This document shows, in pieces, positions 1-5,946 of a stretch of DNA of 5,973 nucleotides (positions are counted from its first letter, which is position 1; each line of letters begins with the position of its first letter). This DNA is from JBOGZI01 sp050697275 (GTDB lineage: Bacteria; Actinomycetota; Thermoleophilia; Solirubrobacterales; 70-9): assembly GCA_050697275.1 (NCBI GenBank), contig JBOGZI010000010.1, forward strand, positions 1 to 5,973, in the 5' to 3' direction. The notes beneath the pieces are model-generated. The model was given only the letters and a program-made list of their open reading frames with translations. It did no database searches and was not told the DNA's origin. Made by a program: the position numbers and the translations under genes.

Positions 1-151
1 CTTCTGCATGGCGAACGGCTTCATCGTCGAGCGGCTGATCGAGCCCGAGCTGGGCGAGGAGCTCTACGGGACGATGATGACCACCTTCTTCCGCGGGCTG
101 CAGGCGCTGGCCCTGGGCTGGGACCCCGAGGCCGAGGCGGCCTCCAAGTGA
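1..151 (+). CDS. C-terminal fragment of a probable TetR-family transcriptional regulator (5' end outside window)
   Basis: Reading from base 2 gives 49 codons ending in TGA at 149-151; the start lies upstream of the window. The fragment begins FCMANGFIVERLIEPELGEE and continues with ELYGTMMTTFFRGLQALALG. This pattern, a small-residue and hydrophobic helix, a short turn with a proline, then a helix ending FFRGL, is typical of the last two helices of TetR-family ligand-binding domains, which also form the dimer interface. The helix-turn-helix is not in the window, so the family call rests only on this tail. The gene faces the beta-oxidation operon tail to tail. TetR regulators often control fatty-acid or acyl-CoA catabolism, so a role in regulating the neighbouring genes is plausible, but this is inferred from position alone. 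It could instead belong to an operon lying to the left. Confidence 0.6.
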   Translation, partial: FCMANGFIVERLIEPELGEELYGTMMTTFFRGLQALALGWDPEAEAASK

Positions 152-277
152 GCGCCGCTCTCCGTCCCCTCTACATCGCGATGCGGGCCCCGGCGCTCGC
201 CGACCGCCGCGGGCTTCGCTGGATGCTGAACGAGCGGCTCTGGCCGCGGCGCTGCCGATGCTCTCCATCAGGCTGCG
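152..277. other. Convergent intergenic gap
   Basis: These 126 bases lie between the stop of the TetR-like gene and the stop of the 3-hydroxyacyl-CoA dehydrogenase. I see no convincing gene. There is a perfect 10-bp palindrome, catcgcgatg, at 174-183 and a small hairpin, gcggc-tctg-gccgc, at 234-247. The hairpin could help end the leftward transcript about 30 nt after its stop codon, but 5-bp stems are expected by chance in DNA this rich in GC and no T-tract is present. Confidence 0.5.
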
Positions 278-1501
278 CTAGCCGGCCTCGCCGCCGCCGG
301 CGGCGTGGCGGCGCAGCAGGGGCGCCGGCCGGTATGCCTCGCCCTCGAGCTCGCGGAGCTCCTCGAGTATCCCGAGGGCGCGTGCCCAGCCCATCCGCGT
401 ACCCCACTGCAGCGGGCCGATCGGCCAGTTGAACCCGAGCCGCATCGCGGTGTCTATGTCCTCCCCGGAGGCGACGCCCTCGCCAAGCGCGAAGCAGGCC
501 TCGTTGACGAGCTGGGCGCCGATCCGGCCGAGCACCCGCGGGGCGAGTGGGCCGGCGACCCGTTCCAGCAGCTCGTCGTCGACGACGATCGGCCGCGGCT
601 CGGAGACGTCGGGATCCCGCTCGCGGTGGGGCTCGTCCTTCGCGTAGCGGTAGAACCCTCGCCCGGACTTGCGCCCAAGGCGGCCGGAGGCGGCCATCCG
701 CGCCTGGATCGGGTGGGGGCGCCAGCGCGGCTCTCCGAAGGACTGCTCGTGGAAGGACCGGGCGACGCCGAAGTTGACGTCGATTCCGATCAGGTCCATC
801 AGCTCGAAGGGGCCCATCCGGAAGCCGCCGCCGAGACGGCAGATGCGGTCGATCCCCTCGTGGGAGGCGACCCCGCCGCCGGCCAAACGCAGGGCCTCGA
901 GTGTGAACGGCCGCGCGCAGCGGTTGGCGACGAATCCGATCGCGTCCCGGGCCCGGATCGGCGTGCGCCCCATGCGGCGGGCGACCTCGGTCGCGTGCTC
1001 GAGCGATTCCTCGTCGCTCTCCTCGCCGGCGACGATCTCGACCAGCTTCATCAGGGCGGGCGGGTTGAAGAAGTGCATCCCGACCATGCGGTTGGGCTTC
1101 GGCACCGACGCGGCGATCGCGGTCACCGACAGCGAGGAGGTGTTGGTGGCGAGCACCGACTCGGGCCGGATGATCCTCGCCAGCCGCTCGAAGATGTCGC
1201 GCTTCAGCTCCAGCCTCTCCGGCGCCGCCTCGATCACCAGGTCGCAGCGCTCCAGCACCTCGAGGATCGTGTCGCTCCGCAGCCGCTCCAGCGCGGCCTC
1301 GGCCTCCGCATCGGTCCAGCGCCGGCGCTCCACCCCGCGCCGCAGCGCGGATCGCAGCCGCTCGAGCCCGGCGGCGAGCGCCCGATCGTCGAGCTCGTAG
1401 AGGAAGGTCTGGTAGCCGGCGAGGCAGGCGAGCTGGGCGACCCCGGCGCCCATCGTCCCGGCCCCGATCACGCCGACGCTGTTGATCTGCGCGGGGCTCA
1501 C
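278..1501 (-). CDS. 3-hydroxyacyl-CoA dehydrogenase with two C-terminal domains (PaaH/FadB2-like)
   Basis: Predicted to oxidise L-3-hydroxyacyl-CoA to 3-ketoacyl-CoA with NAD+, the third step of beta-oxidation. The 407-aa protein opens with a Rossmann fold: GAGTMG at residues 13-18 binds the dinucleotide, and acidic E36 at the end of strand 2 indicates NAD rather than NADP. Residues aligning with the catalytic set of the human enzyme are present at matching spacing: S122 (in TNTSSLS), H143 (in GMHFFNP), E155 and N193 (in GFVANR). The first C-terminal 3HCDH domain spans about 186-286 and contains GPFELMDLIG. A second copy spans about 320-403 and contains WPIGPLQWG. The total of 407 aa exceeds the roughly 280-300 aa single-domain type and fits the longer class that includes PaaH. 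The start is GTG at 1501; an in-frame TGA at 1520-1522 rules out a longer form, and later starts would cut the Rossmann motif. The ribosome-binding site is weak. The exact substrate is unknown. Confidence 0.93.
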   Translation of the reverse strand: MSPAQINSVGVIGAGTMGAGVAQLACLAGYQTFLYELDDRALAAGLERLRSALRRGVERRRWTDAEAEAALERLRSDTILEVLERCDLVIEAAPERLELKRDIFERLARIIRPESVLATNTSSLSVTAIAASVPKPNRMVGMHFFNPPALMKLVEIVAGEESDEESLEHATEVARRMGRTPIRARDAIGFVANRCARPFTLEALRLAGGGVASHEGIDRICRLGGGFRMGPFELMDLIGIDVNFGVARSFHEQSFGEPRWRPHPIQARMAASGRLGRKSGRGFYRYAKDEPHRERDPDVSEPRPIVVDDELLERVAGPLAPRVLGRIGAQLVNEACFALGEGVASGEDIDTAMRLGFNWPIGPLQWGTRMGWARALGILEELRELEGEAYRPAPLLRRHAAGGGEAG

Positions 1502-1505
1502 CTGG

Positions 1506-1580
1506 TCAGCCGGGCCGCCTCACTCTGGGGCGGGCGGCTCCTCGCTCGGCATCGAACTTGGGCTCGAAGAGGTTGGCCAT
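1506..1580 (-). CDS. 24-codon mini-ORF in the hydratase-dehydrogenase gap, possible remnant of a cupin gene
   Basis: In the 106-nt gap inside the operon, an ATG at 1580 opens a 24-codon frame, MANLFEPKFDAERGAARPRV and four more residues, ending in TGA at 1506-1508, four bases before the GTG of the downstream dehydrogenase. The first dozen residues resemble, from memory, the start of small actinobacterial cupin-domain proteins (MxNxFEPxxDxE). If so, this is a fragment left by deletion. It could also be a translated leader peptide coupling ribosomes into the dehydrogenase, which lacks a good Shine-Dalgarno of its own. No strong ribosome-binding site precedes this ATG, so it may simply be chance. 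Confidence 0.25.
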   Translation of the reverse strand: MANLFEPKFDAERGAARPRVRRPG

Positions 1581-1607
1581 GTCCGGCTTATCCGCGCCTG
1601 GCAGCCG

Positions 1608-2375
1608 CTAGCGGCCGTGGAAGTCGGGCTTGCGCTTCTCGAGGAAGGCCTGCATCGCCTCGACCCGGTCCTCGGTCGCCATCGCCACCCCGAACAGCCG
1701 TCGCTCGGCCTCGACGCCGGCGGTCAGCCCCGTCTCCTCGGCGGTCAGCACCGCCTCCTTCGCCAGCCGGGCCGCCAGGGGCGGGCGGCGGGCGATCACC
1801 TGGGCCAGCTCGATCGCCTTCTCGAGCCACTCCCTCTCGCCGGTCACCTGGTTGACGATTCCCATCCCGAAGGCCTCCTGGGCGCTGAAGCGCCGCCCGG
1901 TGAGGACCAGCTCCATCGCCCGGGCCTTGCCGACCGTCCTGGCCAGACGCTGGGTACCGCCCCCGCCGGGAATGATCGCCAGGGTGATCTCCGGCTGCCC
2001 GAACTGGGCCGTCTCCGAGGCGACGATCATGTCGCAGAGCAGCGCCAGCTCGCAGCCGCCGCCCAGCGCCCAGCCCGACACCGCGGCGACCAGCGGCGTC
2101 CGGACCGACGCCATCCGCCGCCAGAAGGACTCCGTGGGGCTGAGCTCCTCGGTGACGCTGCGCTCGGCGAGCGCCTTGACGTCGGCGCCGGCGGCGAAGG
2201 CCTCGTCGGAGCCGGCGATCACGATGCAGTGGACCTCCTCGTCGGCATCGAAGCCCTCGACGGCCTCGACCAGCTCCTCGCGCAGCTCCGGGGAGAGAGC
2301 GTTGCGGGCCTCCGGGCGGTTGAGGCGGCAGAGCGCGACCGCGCCGTCCCTCGACACCTGGACGAGGTCAGCCAT
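1608..2375 (-). CDS. Enoyl-CoA hydratase/isomerase (crotonase family)
   Basis: Predicted to add water across the double bond of trans-2-enoyl-CoA to give 3-hydroxyacyl-CoA, the second step of beta-oxidation. The 255-aa product has the usual length for the family. Visible family features are LNRPEARNAL at residues 18-27; FAAGADVKAL at 60-69, which carries one half of the oxyanion hole; GWALGGGCELALLCD at 101-115; and FGQPEITLAIIPGGGGTQRL at 125-144. E109 and E129 sit 20 residues apart and match the two catalytic glutamates of hydratases (E144 and E164 in the rat mitochondrial enzyme), so hydratase activity is more likely than pure isomerase activity. I chose the ATG at 2375 (MADLVQVSRDG) over an in-frame ATG at 2414, because the extra 13 residues are not family-like and lie inside the upstream gene. 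This start overlaps the stop of the acyl-CoA dehydrogenase by 8 nt (ATGGCTGA), which suggests translational coupling. No clear Shine-Dalgarno is present. Confidence 0.93.
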   Translation of the reverse strand: MADLVQVSRDGAVALCRLNRPEARNALSPELREELVEAVEGFDADEEVHCIVIAGSDEAFAAGADVKALAERSVTEELSPTESFWRRMASVRTPLVAAVSGWALGGGCELALLCDMIVASETAQFGQPEITLAIIPGGGGTQRLARTVGKARAMELVLTGRRFSAQEAFGMGIVNQVTGEREWLEKAIELAQVIARRPPLAARLAKEAVLTAEETGLTAGVEAERRLFGVAMATEDRVEAMQAFLEKRKPDFHGR

Positions 2376-3540
2376 CGGGGGTCGAGGGGACCATCGCGTT
2401 GATGCCCGTGGCATCCCTCCCGATGATCAGCTTGTGGATCTGGGAGGTGCCCTCGTAGAGGGTGGTGACGCGGGCGTCCCGCAGGTAGCGCTCGACGGGG
2501 TAGTCGTCGACGTAGCCGGAGCCCCCGTGCACCTGGATCGCGGCGTTGGCGCACTCGACCGCCGCCTCGGTCGCATACAGCTTCGCCATCGAGGTCTCGA
2601 CCGTGTTGGGCTCGCCGCGGTCCTTCAGCTCGCCCGCCCGCCAGACCAGCATCCGCGCCGCGTCGCGCTTCACGATCATGTCGGCGATCAGCTCCTGGAC
2701 GAGCTGAAAGCTGGCGATCGGTACCCCGAACTGCTGCCTCTCCGTGGCGTAGGCGACCGAGGCGTCGACGCAGCCGTCGCAGATGCCGACGCAGCCGGCG
2801 GCGACGCTGTAGCGGCCGTTGTCGAGCGCCGACATCGCCACCTTGAAGCCGTCGCCGACCTCGCCCAGCATCGCCTCGTCGGGGACCTCGATCTCGTCCA
2901 GCGAGATCTCGGCCGTGTCCGAGGCGCGCAGCCCCAGCTTGCCGTGGATCTCCTGCGAGTCGTAGCCGTCGCTCGAGGTCGGGACCAGGAAGCAGGCCAG
3001 CCCCTTGTGCCGCTTCTCGGGATCGGTCTGAGCGAAGACGAGGGCGACGTCGGCGACGTTTCCCATCGAGATCCACATCTTGTTGCCGGAGATCGTCCAG
3101 CCGCCATCGGTCCGCTTGGCGCGGGTGCGCAGGTTGGCGGCGTCCGAGCCGGTGTCGGGCTCGGTCAGGGCGAAGCAGCCGAGCGCCTCGCCCGAGCAGA
3201 GCCGGGGAAGCCACTCGCGCTTCTGCTCCGCCGATCCCCATCGCTCGATCGAGCCGGCGACCAGCGAGGTCTGCACCGAGACCACCGTCCGGGCCGAGGA
3301 GTCGGCTCGCCCGACCTGCTCGACGATCAGCCCGTAGCCGATGTAGTCGAGCCCGCGTCCGCCGAACTCCTCGGCGACCGGGGCGCCGAGGTAGCCGACC
3401 TCGCCGAGCTTGCTCGCCAGTTCGCGGTCGAAGCGCCCGGCCCGGTCGTTGTCGCGCACCCGCGGCAGGACCTCGCGATCGCAGAACTCGCGGGCGCTTT
3501 CGGAGATCAGCCGCTGCTCGTCGCTGAGCCGGAAGTCCAT
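2368..3540 (-). CDS. Acyl-CoA dehydrogenase (FAD-dependent, short/medium-chain type)
   Basis: Predicted to desaturate acyl-CoA to trans-2-enoyl-CoA, passing electrons from FAD to electron-transfer flavoprotein; the first step of beta-oxidation. At 390 aa it has the normal family length. Family signature 1 is at residues 122-134 (CFALTEPDTGSDA) and signature 2 begins at QVHGGSGY (336-343). W156-I-S lies at the flavin site, and R268 in ERQQFGVPIASFQ matches the conserved FAD-contacting arginine. The catalytic base is E363 in YEGTSQIHKLIIGR. This position is that of short- and medium-chain and glutaryl-type enzymes; isovaleryl-CoA dehydrogenases instead have a GAGTSE-like sequence here, which argues against a leucine-specific role. 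The ATG at 3540 gives the classic MDFRLSDEQR start. It lies 5 nt after the aminotransferase stop, with no clear Shine-Dalgarno, so coupling with the upstream gene is likely. Chain-length preference cannot be read reliably. Confidence 0.95.
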   Translation of the reverse strand: MDFRLSDEQRLISESAREFCDREVLPRVRDNDRAGRFDRELASKLGEVGYLGAPVAEEFGGRGLDYIGYGLIVEQVGRADSSARTVVSVQTSLVAGSIERWGSAEQKREWLPRLCSGEALGCFALTEPDTGSDAANLRTRAKRTDGGWTISGNKMWISMGNVADVALVFAQTDPEKRHKGLACFLVPTSSDGYDSQEIHGKLGLRASDTAEISLDEIEVPDEAMLGEVGDGFKVAMSALDNGRYSVAAGCVGICDGCVDASVAYATERQQFGVPIASFQLVQELIADMIVKRDAARMLVWRAGELKDRGEPNTVETSMAKLYATEAAVECANAAIQVHGGSGYVDDYPVERYLRDARVTTLYEGTSQIHKLIIGRDATGINAMVPSTPDG

Positions 3541-3545
3541 TCGGC

Positions 3546-4361
3546 TCAGGCTCGAGTCGAACTCGAGGGCGCGGCGTCGAGCTCTCGATCCAGGACCGAG
3601 CCGAAGGCCTCGATCGCCTCGCCGGTCCGCTTGCCGGGGCAGTCGCGGAGCTCGACCCCGTCGATCGCGGAGATCGGCTGTACCTCCCGGGTGGTGGAGG
3701 CGAGGAAGGCCTCGTGGGTCCCGCGCAGGTCCTCGACCGGGAAGGCTCCCTCTTCAACCTGGAGCTCCCGGATCACGCGCGCCCGCGTGATCGACTCGAG
3801 GATGCCGACGTCCAGGGCGGGCGTCAGCAGCACCCCGTCGTCAGAGACCCAGAAGACGGTCGAGGTGGGCGCCTCGAGCACGATCCCGTCGGGGCGGACG
3901 AGGACGGCCTCGTCCGCGCCCTTGCCCTCGGCCAACCGCGTCGCCTCCATGTTGGCCGCGTAGGAGAGCGACTTCACCCCGGTCAGGATCACGCTGGGGG
4001 AGTAGGTGACCGTCGCGACCCGGACGGTCTCGCCGCGCGGCGGCAGGTTCTCGGTGAAGGCGAGGCGGCGCCCCCCGCGCGTCAGCACGAGGCGCAGCTG
4101 CCCGTCGTGCGCGCCGAAGGCCTCGAGCAGCGCCTCGATCTCGCCCTCCAAGGCGGCGCGCTCGACGGGGAGCTCGATCGCGGCGGCCGACCGCTCGAGA
4201 CGGTCGAGGTGCTCGCCGAGCGCGAACGTCTTCCCGTCGTAGAGGCGAATCACCTCGAAGACGCCGTCGCCGCGCAGCAGCCCGTCGTCGGCGGCGGGGA
4301 TCCGCGCCTCAGGCGTCGGTGAGATCGCTGCGTCGACGCTGGCCAGCTCCGGCGCGCTCAT
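3546..4361 (-). CDS. Fold-type IV PLP-dependent aminotransferase (branched-chain / D-amino acid / aminodeoxychorismate lyase-like)
   Basis: A class IV aminotransferase-fold enzyme of 271 aa. The N-terminal half carries the family pattern GDGVFEVIRLYDGKTFALGE (31-50) followed by HLDRLERSA. K130 in VKSLSYAANMEATRLAEGKG is the expected lysine forming the internal aldimine with pyridoxal phosphate. E163 in VLEAPTSTVFWV is the glutamate contacting the pyridine nitrogen, and VGILESITRARVI (185-197) provides the phosphate-binding turn. The length is closer to PabC or D-amino-acid aminotransferase than to the usual branched-chain enzymes of 300 aa or more, but substrate cannot be assigned; PabC would be a C-N lyase in folate synthesis rather than a transaminase. 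As first gene of a beta-oxidation operon, a catabolic role in deaminating an amino acid whose carbon skeleton becomes an acyl-CoA is possible but inferred. The ATG at 4361 has no Shine-Dalgarno; a TATAGC element just upstream hints at a leaderless transcript. Confidence 0.87.
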   Translation of the reverse strand: MSAPELASVDAAISPTPEARIPAADDGLLRGDGVFEVIRLYDGKTFALGEHLDRLERSAAAIELPVERAALEGEIEALLEAFGAHDGQLRLVLTRGGRRLAFTENLPPRGETVRVATVTYSPSVILTGVKSLSYAANMEATRLAEGKGADEAVLVRPDGIVLEAPTSTVFWVSDDGVLLTPALDVGILESITRARVIRELQVEEGAFPVEDLRGTHEAFLASTTREVQPISAIDGVELRDCPGKRTGEAIEAFGSVLDRELDAAPSSSTRA

Positions 4362-4369
4362 GCGCCGAG

Positions 4370-4375
4370 GCTATA
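4370..4375 (-). promoter_or_regulatory. Possible -10 element of the leftward operon (leaderless start)
   Basis: Read on the minus strand, TATAGC lies 8 nt upstream of the aminotransferase ATG. Transcription would then begin at or next to the start codon. Leaderless mRNAs are common in Actinobacteria, and the gene lacks any Shine-Dalgarno, which fits. No good -35 box is visible and the last position departs from the TANNNT consensus, so this is tentative. Confidence 0.27.
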
Positions 4376-4419
4376 CGAGCGGAAGCGAGGGCTGGTGGGT
4401 GGCCCACTCGACATCCGAT

Positions 4420-4438
4420 CTACGCATTAATGGCGTAG
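4420..4438. promoter_or_regulatory. Inverted repeat in the divergent promoter region, possible operator
   Basis: Perfect 6-bp arms, ctacgc at 4420-4425 and gcgtag at 4433-4438, flank an AT-rich 7-nt centre (attaatg). It sits in the least GC-rich stretch of the window, between two divergently transcribed units, where a repressor or activator could act on both. No regulator family is identified. Confidence 0.35.
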
Positions 4439-4451
4439 AAATGGACAAAAG

Positions 4452-4464
4452 TTGGTATTACTAA
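4452..4464. promoter_or_regulatory. Second short dyad, TTgGTA-T-TACtAA
   Basis: A 13-nt near-palindrome with a single mismatched pair around a central T. The one-base centre cannot form an RNA hairpin, so any role would be as a protein-binding site on DNA. It lies 13 bp beyond the 4420-4438 dyad and just before the leader hairpin. The AT-rich sequence may also contain the promoter of the surface-protein gene (tattac at 4456-4461 is one -10 candidate), but no matching -35 is seen. Confidence 0.25.
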
Positions 4465-4473
4465 AGCGACAGG

Positions 4474-4499
4474 GGGAGCCACATTGGGATGTGGCTTCC
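4474..4499 (+). promoter_or_regulatory. Strong hairpin in the 5' leader of the surface-protein gene
   Basis: The arms gggagccacat (4474-4484) and atgtggcttcc (4489-4499) pair over 11 bp with one G-U wobble around a tggg loop. It ends 17 nt before the Shine-Dalgarno. Its 3' arm (ggcttcc, 4493-4499) can alternatively pair with ggaggct (4519-4525), which covers the ribosome-binding site, so two exclusive folds exist. It matches no riboswitch class that I recognise. It might instead be a DNA operator or an mRNA-stabilising stem. Confidence 0.45.
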
Positions 4500-4516
4500 G
4501 AAGCGGATCGAGATTC

Positions 4517-4523
4517 GAGGAGG
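4517..4523 (+). promoter_or_regulatory. Strong Shine-Dalgarno that fixes the start of the surface-protein gene
   Basis: GAGGAGG at 4517-4523 ends 6 nt before the ATG at 4530. It is by far the best ribosome-binding site in the window and selects this ATG over a TTG at 4452 that would add 26 residues ahead of the signal peptide. Confidence 0.85.
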
Positions 4524-4529
4524 CTGTCG

Positions 4530-5906
4530 ATGGAGGGGCTTCGCCCAGTGCGGCACCGCCGGGCACGGCGTTCAACTGTTCTGACCGCGATCGGGGCGGC
4601 ACTGGCCGTTTCGGTGTTCCTTCCGCCGGCCGCGGCCGGAGACCCCGTCGGCGATCTGCTCGGTGGCCTCGGCCTGGGCGGAGGTGGCGGAGGCGGTGCC
4701 CTGCCGGTGCAGCAGCAGAACGGGACCGGCTACCAGCCGCCCCTGCACGGCGGTAACCCTCACGGCCAGGGCACCGCGGCCACGGTCGACATCCTCCCGA
4801 GCAGGGATCTGCCCTATTCGGGGGACCCTGATGGCTTCGAGGGCGATGAGCCCATGGGTGCCCCGGAGGACCTGGAGAACGGGGAGGAGGTCGTGGTCGG
4901 CCGCTCCCGCGGTGAGCAGAACAATCCCTACCACGGCCACGTCACCGTCCTCGCCCTGTTCGGCCAGGAGTTCGCCGGCGTGGACACCAACGAGGGGGAG
5001 AGCGAGGAGTTCAACCCGCTCAACCAGCTCGTCCTGGACGCGATCTGCTCCGGGAGCGGCGGCCTGATCTGCCTCGGGGTCCTGAATGCCGAGTCCCAGA
5101 CCAGCTCGACGGGCTCGCAGAACCACTTCAGCGCGGTCAGCCTGAGCGGCGGCGGCGCGATCGACAGCCGCTCCGGTCGCCTCGGCGTCGCGGTTCTCGA
5201 GTCGAATGGGAACATCGAGCAGGACTCGAGCTGCCAGCGCGCTCATGGCGACTCCCAGGTCCTGCACGTCGGGGGGGGCCTGGACTCCCGGGAGCTCTCG
5301 GTCAGCGTCCTGGGCTCGAGCGCGGACTCGGAGGCCTGCAACAACGGCACCTCCTCTCAGACCAACGACTCCCACCTCCTCGAGATCAACGGGGAGGGCG
5401 TCTTCCCCTTCTGTGAGGGGGAGGAGCTGATCAACGTCTTCGTCTTTGCGCTGGCCTGCAACGCCGACGACACGAACGGCGTCGGCGAGGCGGTGCAGCA
5501 GGCGCCGGTCCCCTACGGCGTGCGGGAGGCACTGAGCGTGTTCGTGCTCCCGTTCTTCGACAACGGCGACGTGCGGGTCGACGGAGAGGATGGTCCGTTG
5601 GCGTTGCTCAAGGGCACCGTGTCGGCATCGGAGTCGCATGCGGTGGCGCCCCCGGCCCCGGGGGTAGCCGCTCCCGCCCAACAGCCGGCTCCGGCCCTTC
5701 AGGGCCAGGGTGCGCCGGCGGGTCAGGCGAAGGCCGGCGGCCCGGGCGCCGAGGCTGGCCCCGCAGCCGCTGAGGCCCAGCCCGGCGACGGGGGTCGCCT
5801 CGCCTTCACCGGCGTCGACGTGATCCTCGTGATCCTGATGGGACTCGGGCTGCTCGGTGGCGGCCTGGCCATCGCGGGGGTCGCCCGCTCCCGGCAGGTC
5901 ATTTGA
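4530..5906 (+). CDS. Exported, sortase-anchored (LAFTG) repeat-containing surface protein of unknown function
   Basis: A 458-aa protein with cell-wall anchoring features at both ends. Residues 1-36 form a signal peptide: a basic start (RHRRARR), a hydrophobic core and a PPAAA-G cleavage site near 36/37. RRSTVL at 13-18 loosely resembles a twin-arginine motif. A Gly-rich stretch (41-56) follows. Residues about 133-315 are beta-strand-like and hold about four degenerate repeats of a hydrophobic strand, a Gly/Asp loop and a LxVxVL strand, e.g. RLGVAVLES (217-225) and ELSVSVLGS (255-263). All six cysteines (173, 181, 235, 270, 295, 310) are in this region, so disulfides are plausible. A Pro/Ala/Gly/Gln-rich stalk (372-422) leads to LAFTG (424-428), a membrane helix (about 430-450) and a short tail with arginines (R453, R455). 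LAxTG is the sorting signal used by actinobacterial class E sortases, as in chaplins. I recognise no functional family; adhesion or a coat role is a guess. Confidence 0.85.
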   Translation: MEGLRPVRHRRARRSTVLTAIGAALAVSVFLPPAAAGDPVGDLLGGLGLGGGGGGGALPVQQQNGTGYQPPLHGGNPHGQGTAATVDILPSRDLPYSGDPDGFEGDEPMGAPEDLENGEEVVVGRSRGEQNNPYHGHVTVLALFGQEFAGVDTNEGESEEFNPLNQLVLDAICSGSGGLICLGVLNAESQTSSTGSQNHFSAVSLSGGGAIDSRSGRLGVAVLESNGNIEQDSSCQRAHGDSQVLHVGGGLDSRELSVSVLGSSADSEACNNGTSSQTNDSHLLEINGEGVFPFCEGEELINVFVFALACNADDTNGVGEAVQQAPVPYGVREALSVFVLPFFDNGDVRVDGEDGPLALLKGTVSASESHAVAPPAPGVAAPAQQPAPALQGQGAPAGQAKAGGPGAEAGPAAAEAQPGDGGRLAFTGVDVILVILMGLGLLGGGLAIAGVARSRQVI

Positions 5907-5919
5907 ACCAAGGTTCGAG

Positions 5920-5946
5920 CCGGAGGTGGCATTCGGCCGCCTCCGG
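5920..5946 (+). terminator. Hairpin after the surface-protein gene, probable terminator
   Basis: ccggaggtggc (5920-5930) and gccgcctccgg (5936-5946) form an 11-bp stem with one T-G wobble around the loop attcg, starting 14 nt after the stop codon. No T-tract follows, but terminators lacking one are frequent in high-GC Actinobacteria. It is nearly self-complementary and could also act on transcripts arriving from the right. The remaining bases to 5973 are too short to assign; gaggaggag near 5948-5956 could be a ribosome-binding site for a gene outside the window. Confidence 0.6.

Noticed and set aside
234..247. Hairpin gcggc-tctg-gccgc as terminator of the leftward operon
   Set aside because: A 5-bp GC stem without a T-tract is expected by chance here; it is mentioned only as part of the intergenic gap.
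148..432. Plus-strand frame starting with GTG and overlapping the TetR-like stop by 4 nt
   Set aside because: The GTGA junction suggests coupling, but the product turns into an arginine-rich run antisense to the dehydrogenase and has no family features.
305..1855. Long open frame on the plus strand opposite the hydroxyacyl-CoA dehydrogenase
   Set aside because: It is antisense to a gene with a full set of catalytic residues. Its product is rich in Arg, Pro, Gly and Ala and has no recognisable motif; such shadows are normal in GC-rich DNA.
2219..3757. A 512-codon open frame on the minus strand in another register over the acyl-CoA dehydrogenase
   Set aside because: It overlaps the true dehydrogenase frame out of register, and its product is arginine-rich with no domain.
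1630..3963. A 777-codon open frame on the plus strand across the hydratase, acyl-CoA dehydrogenase and aminotransferase
   Set aside because: Its length reflects the low stop-codon frequency of GC-rich DNA. It runs opposite three well-supported enzymes and the product is of low complexity.
4452..4529. N-terminal extension of the surface protein from a TTG at 4452
   Set aside because: It would place 26 polar residues before the signal peptide and translate through the leader hairpin. The ATG at 4530 has an ideal Shine-Dalgarno.
4572..5681. A 369-codon open frame on the minus strand opposite the surface-protein gene
   Set aside because: The plus-strand frame has a perfect Shine-Dalgarno, a signal peptide and a sorting signal. 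The antisense product has no coherent features.
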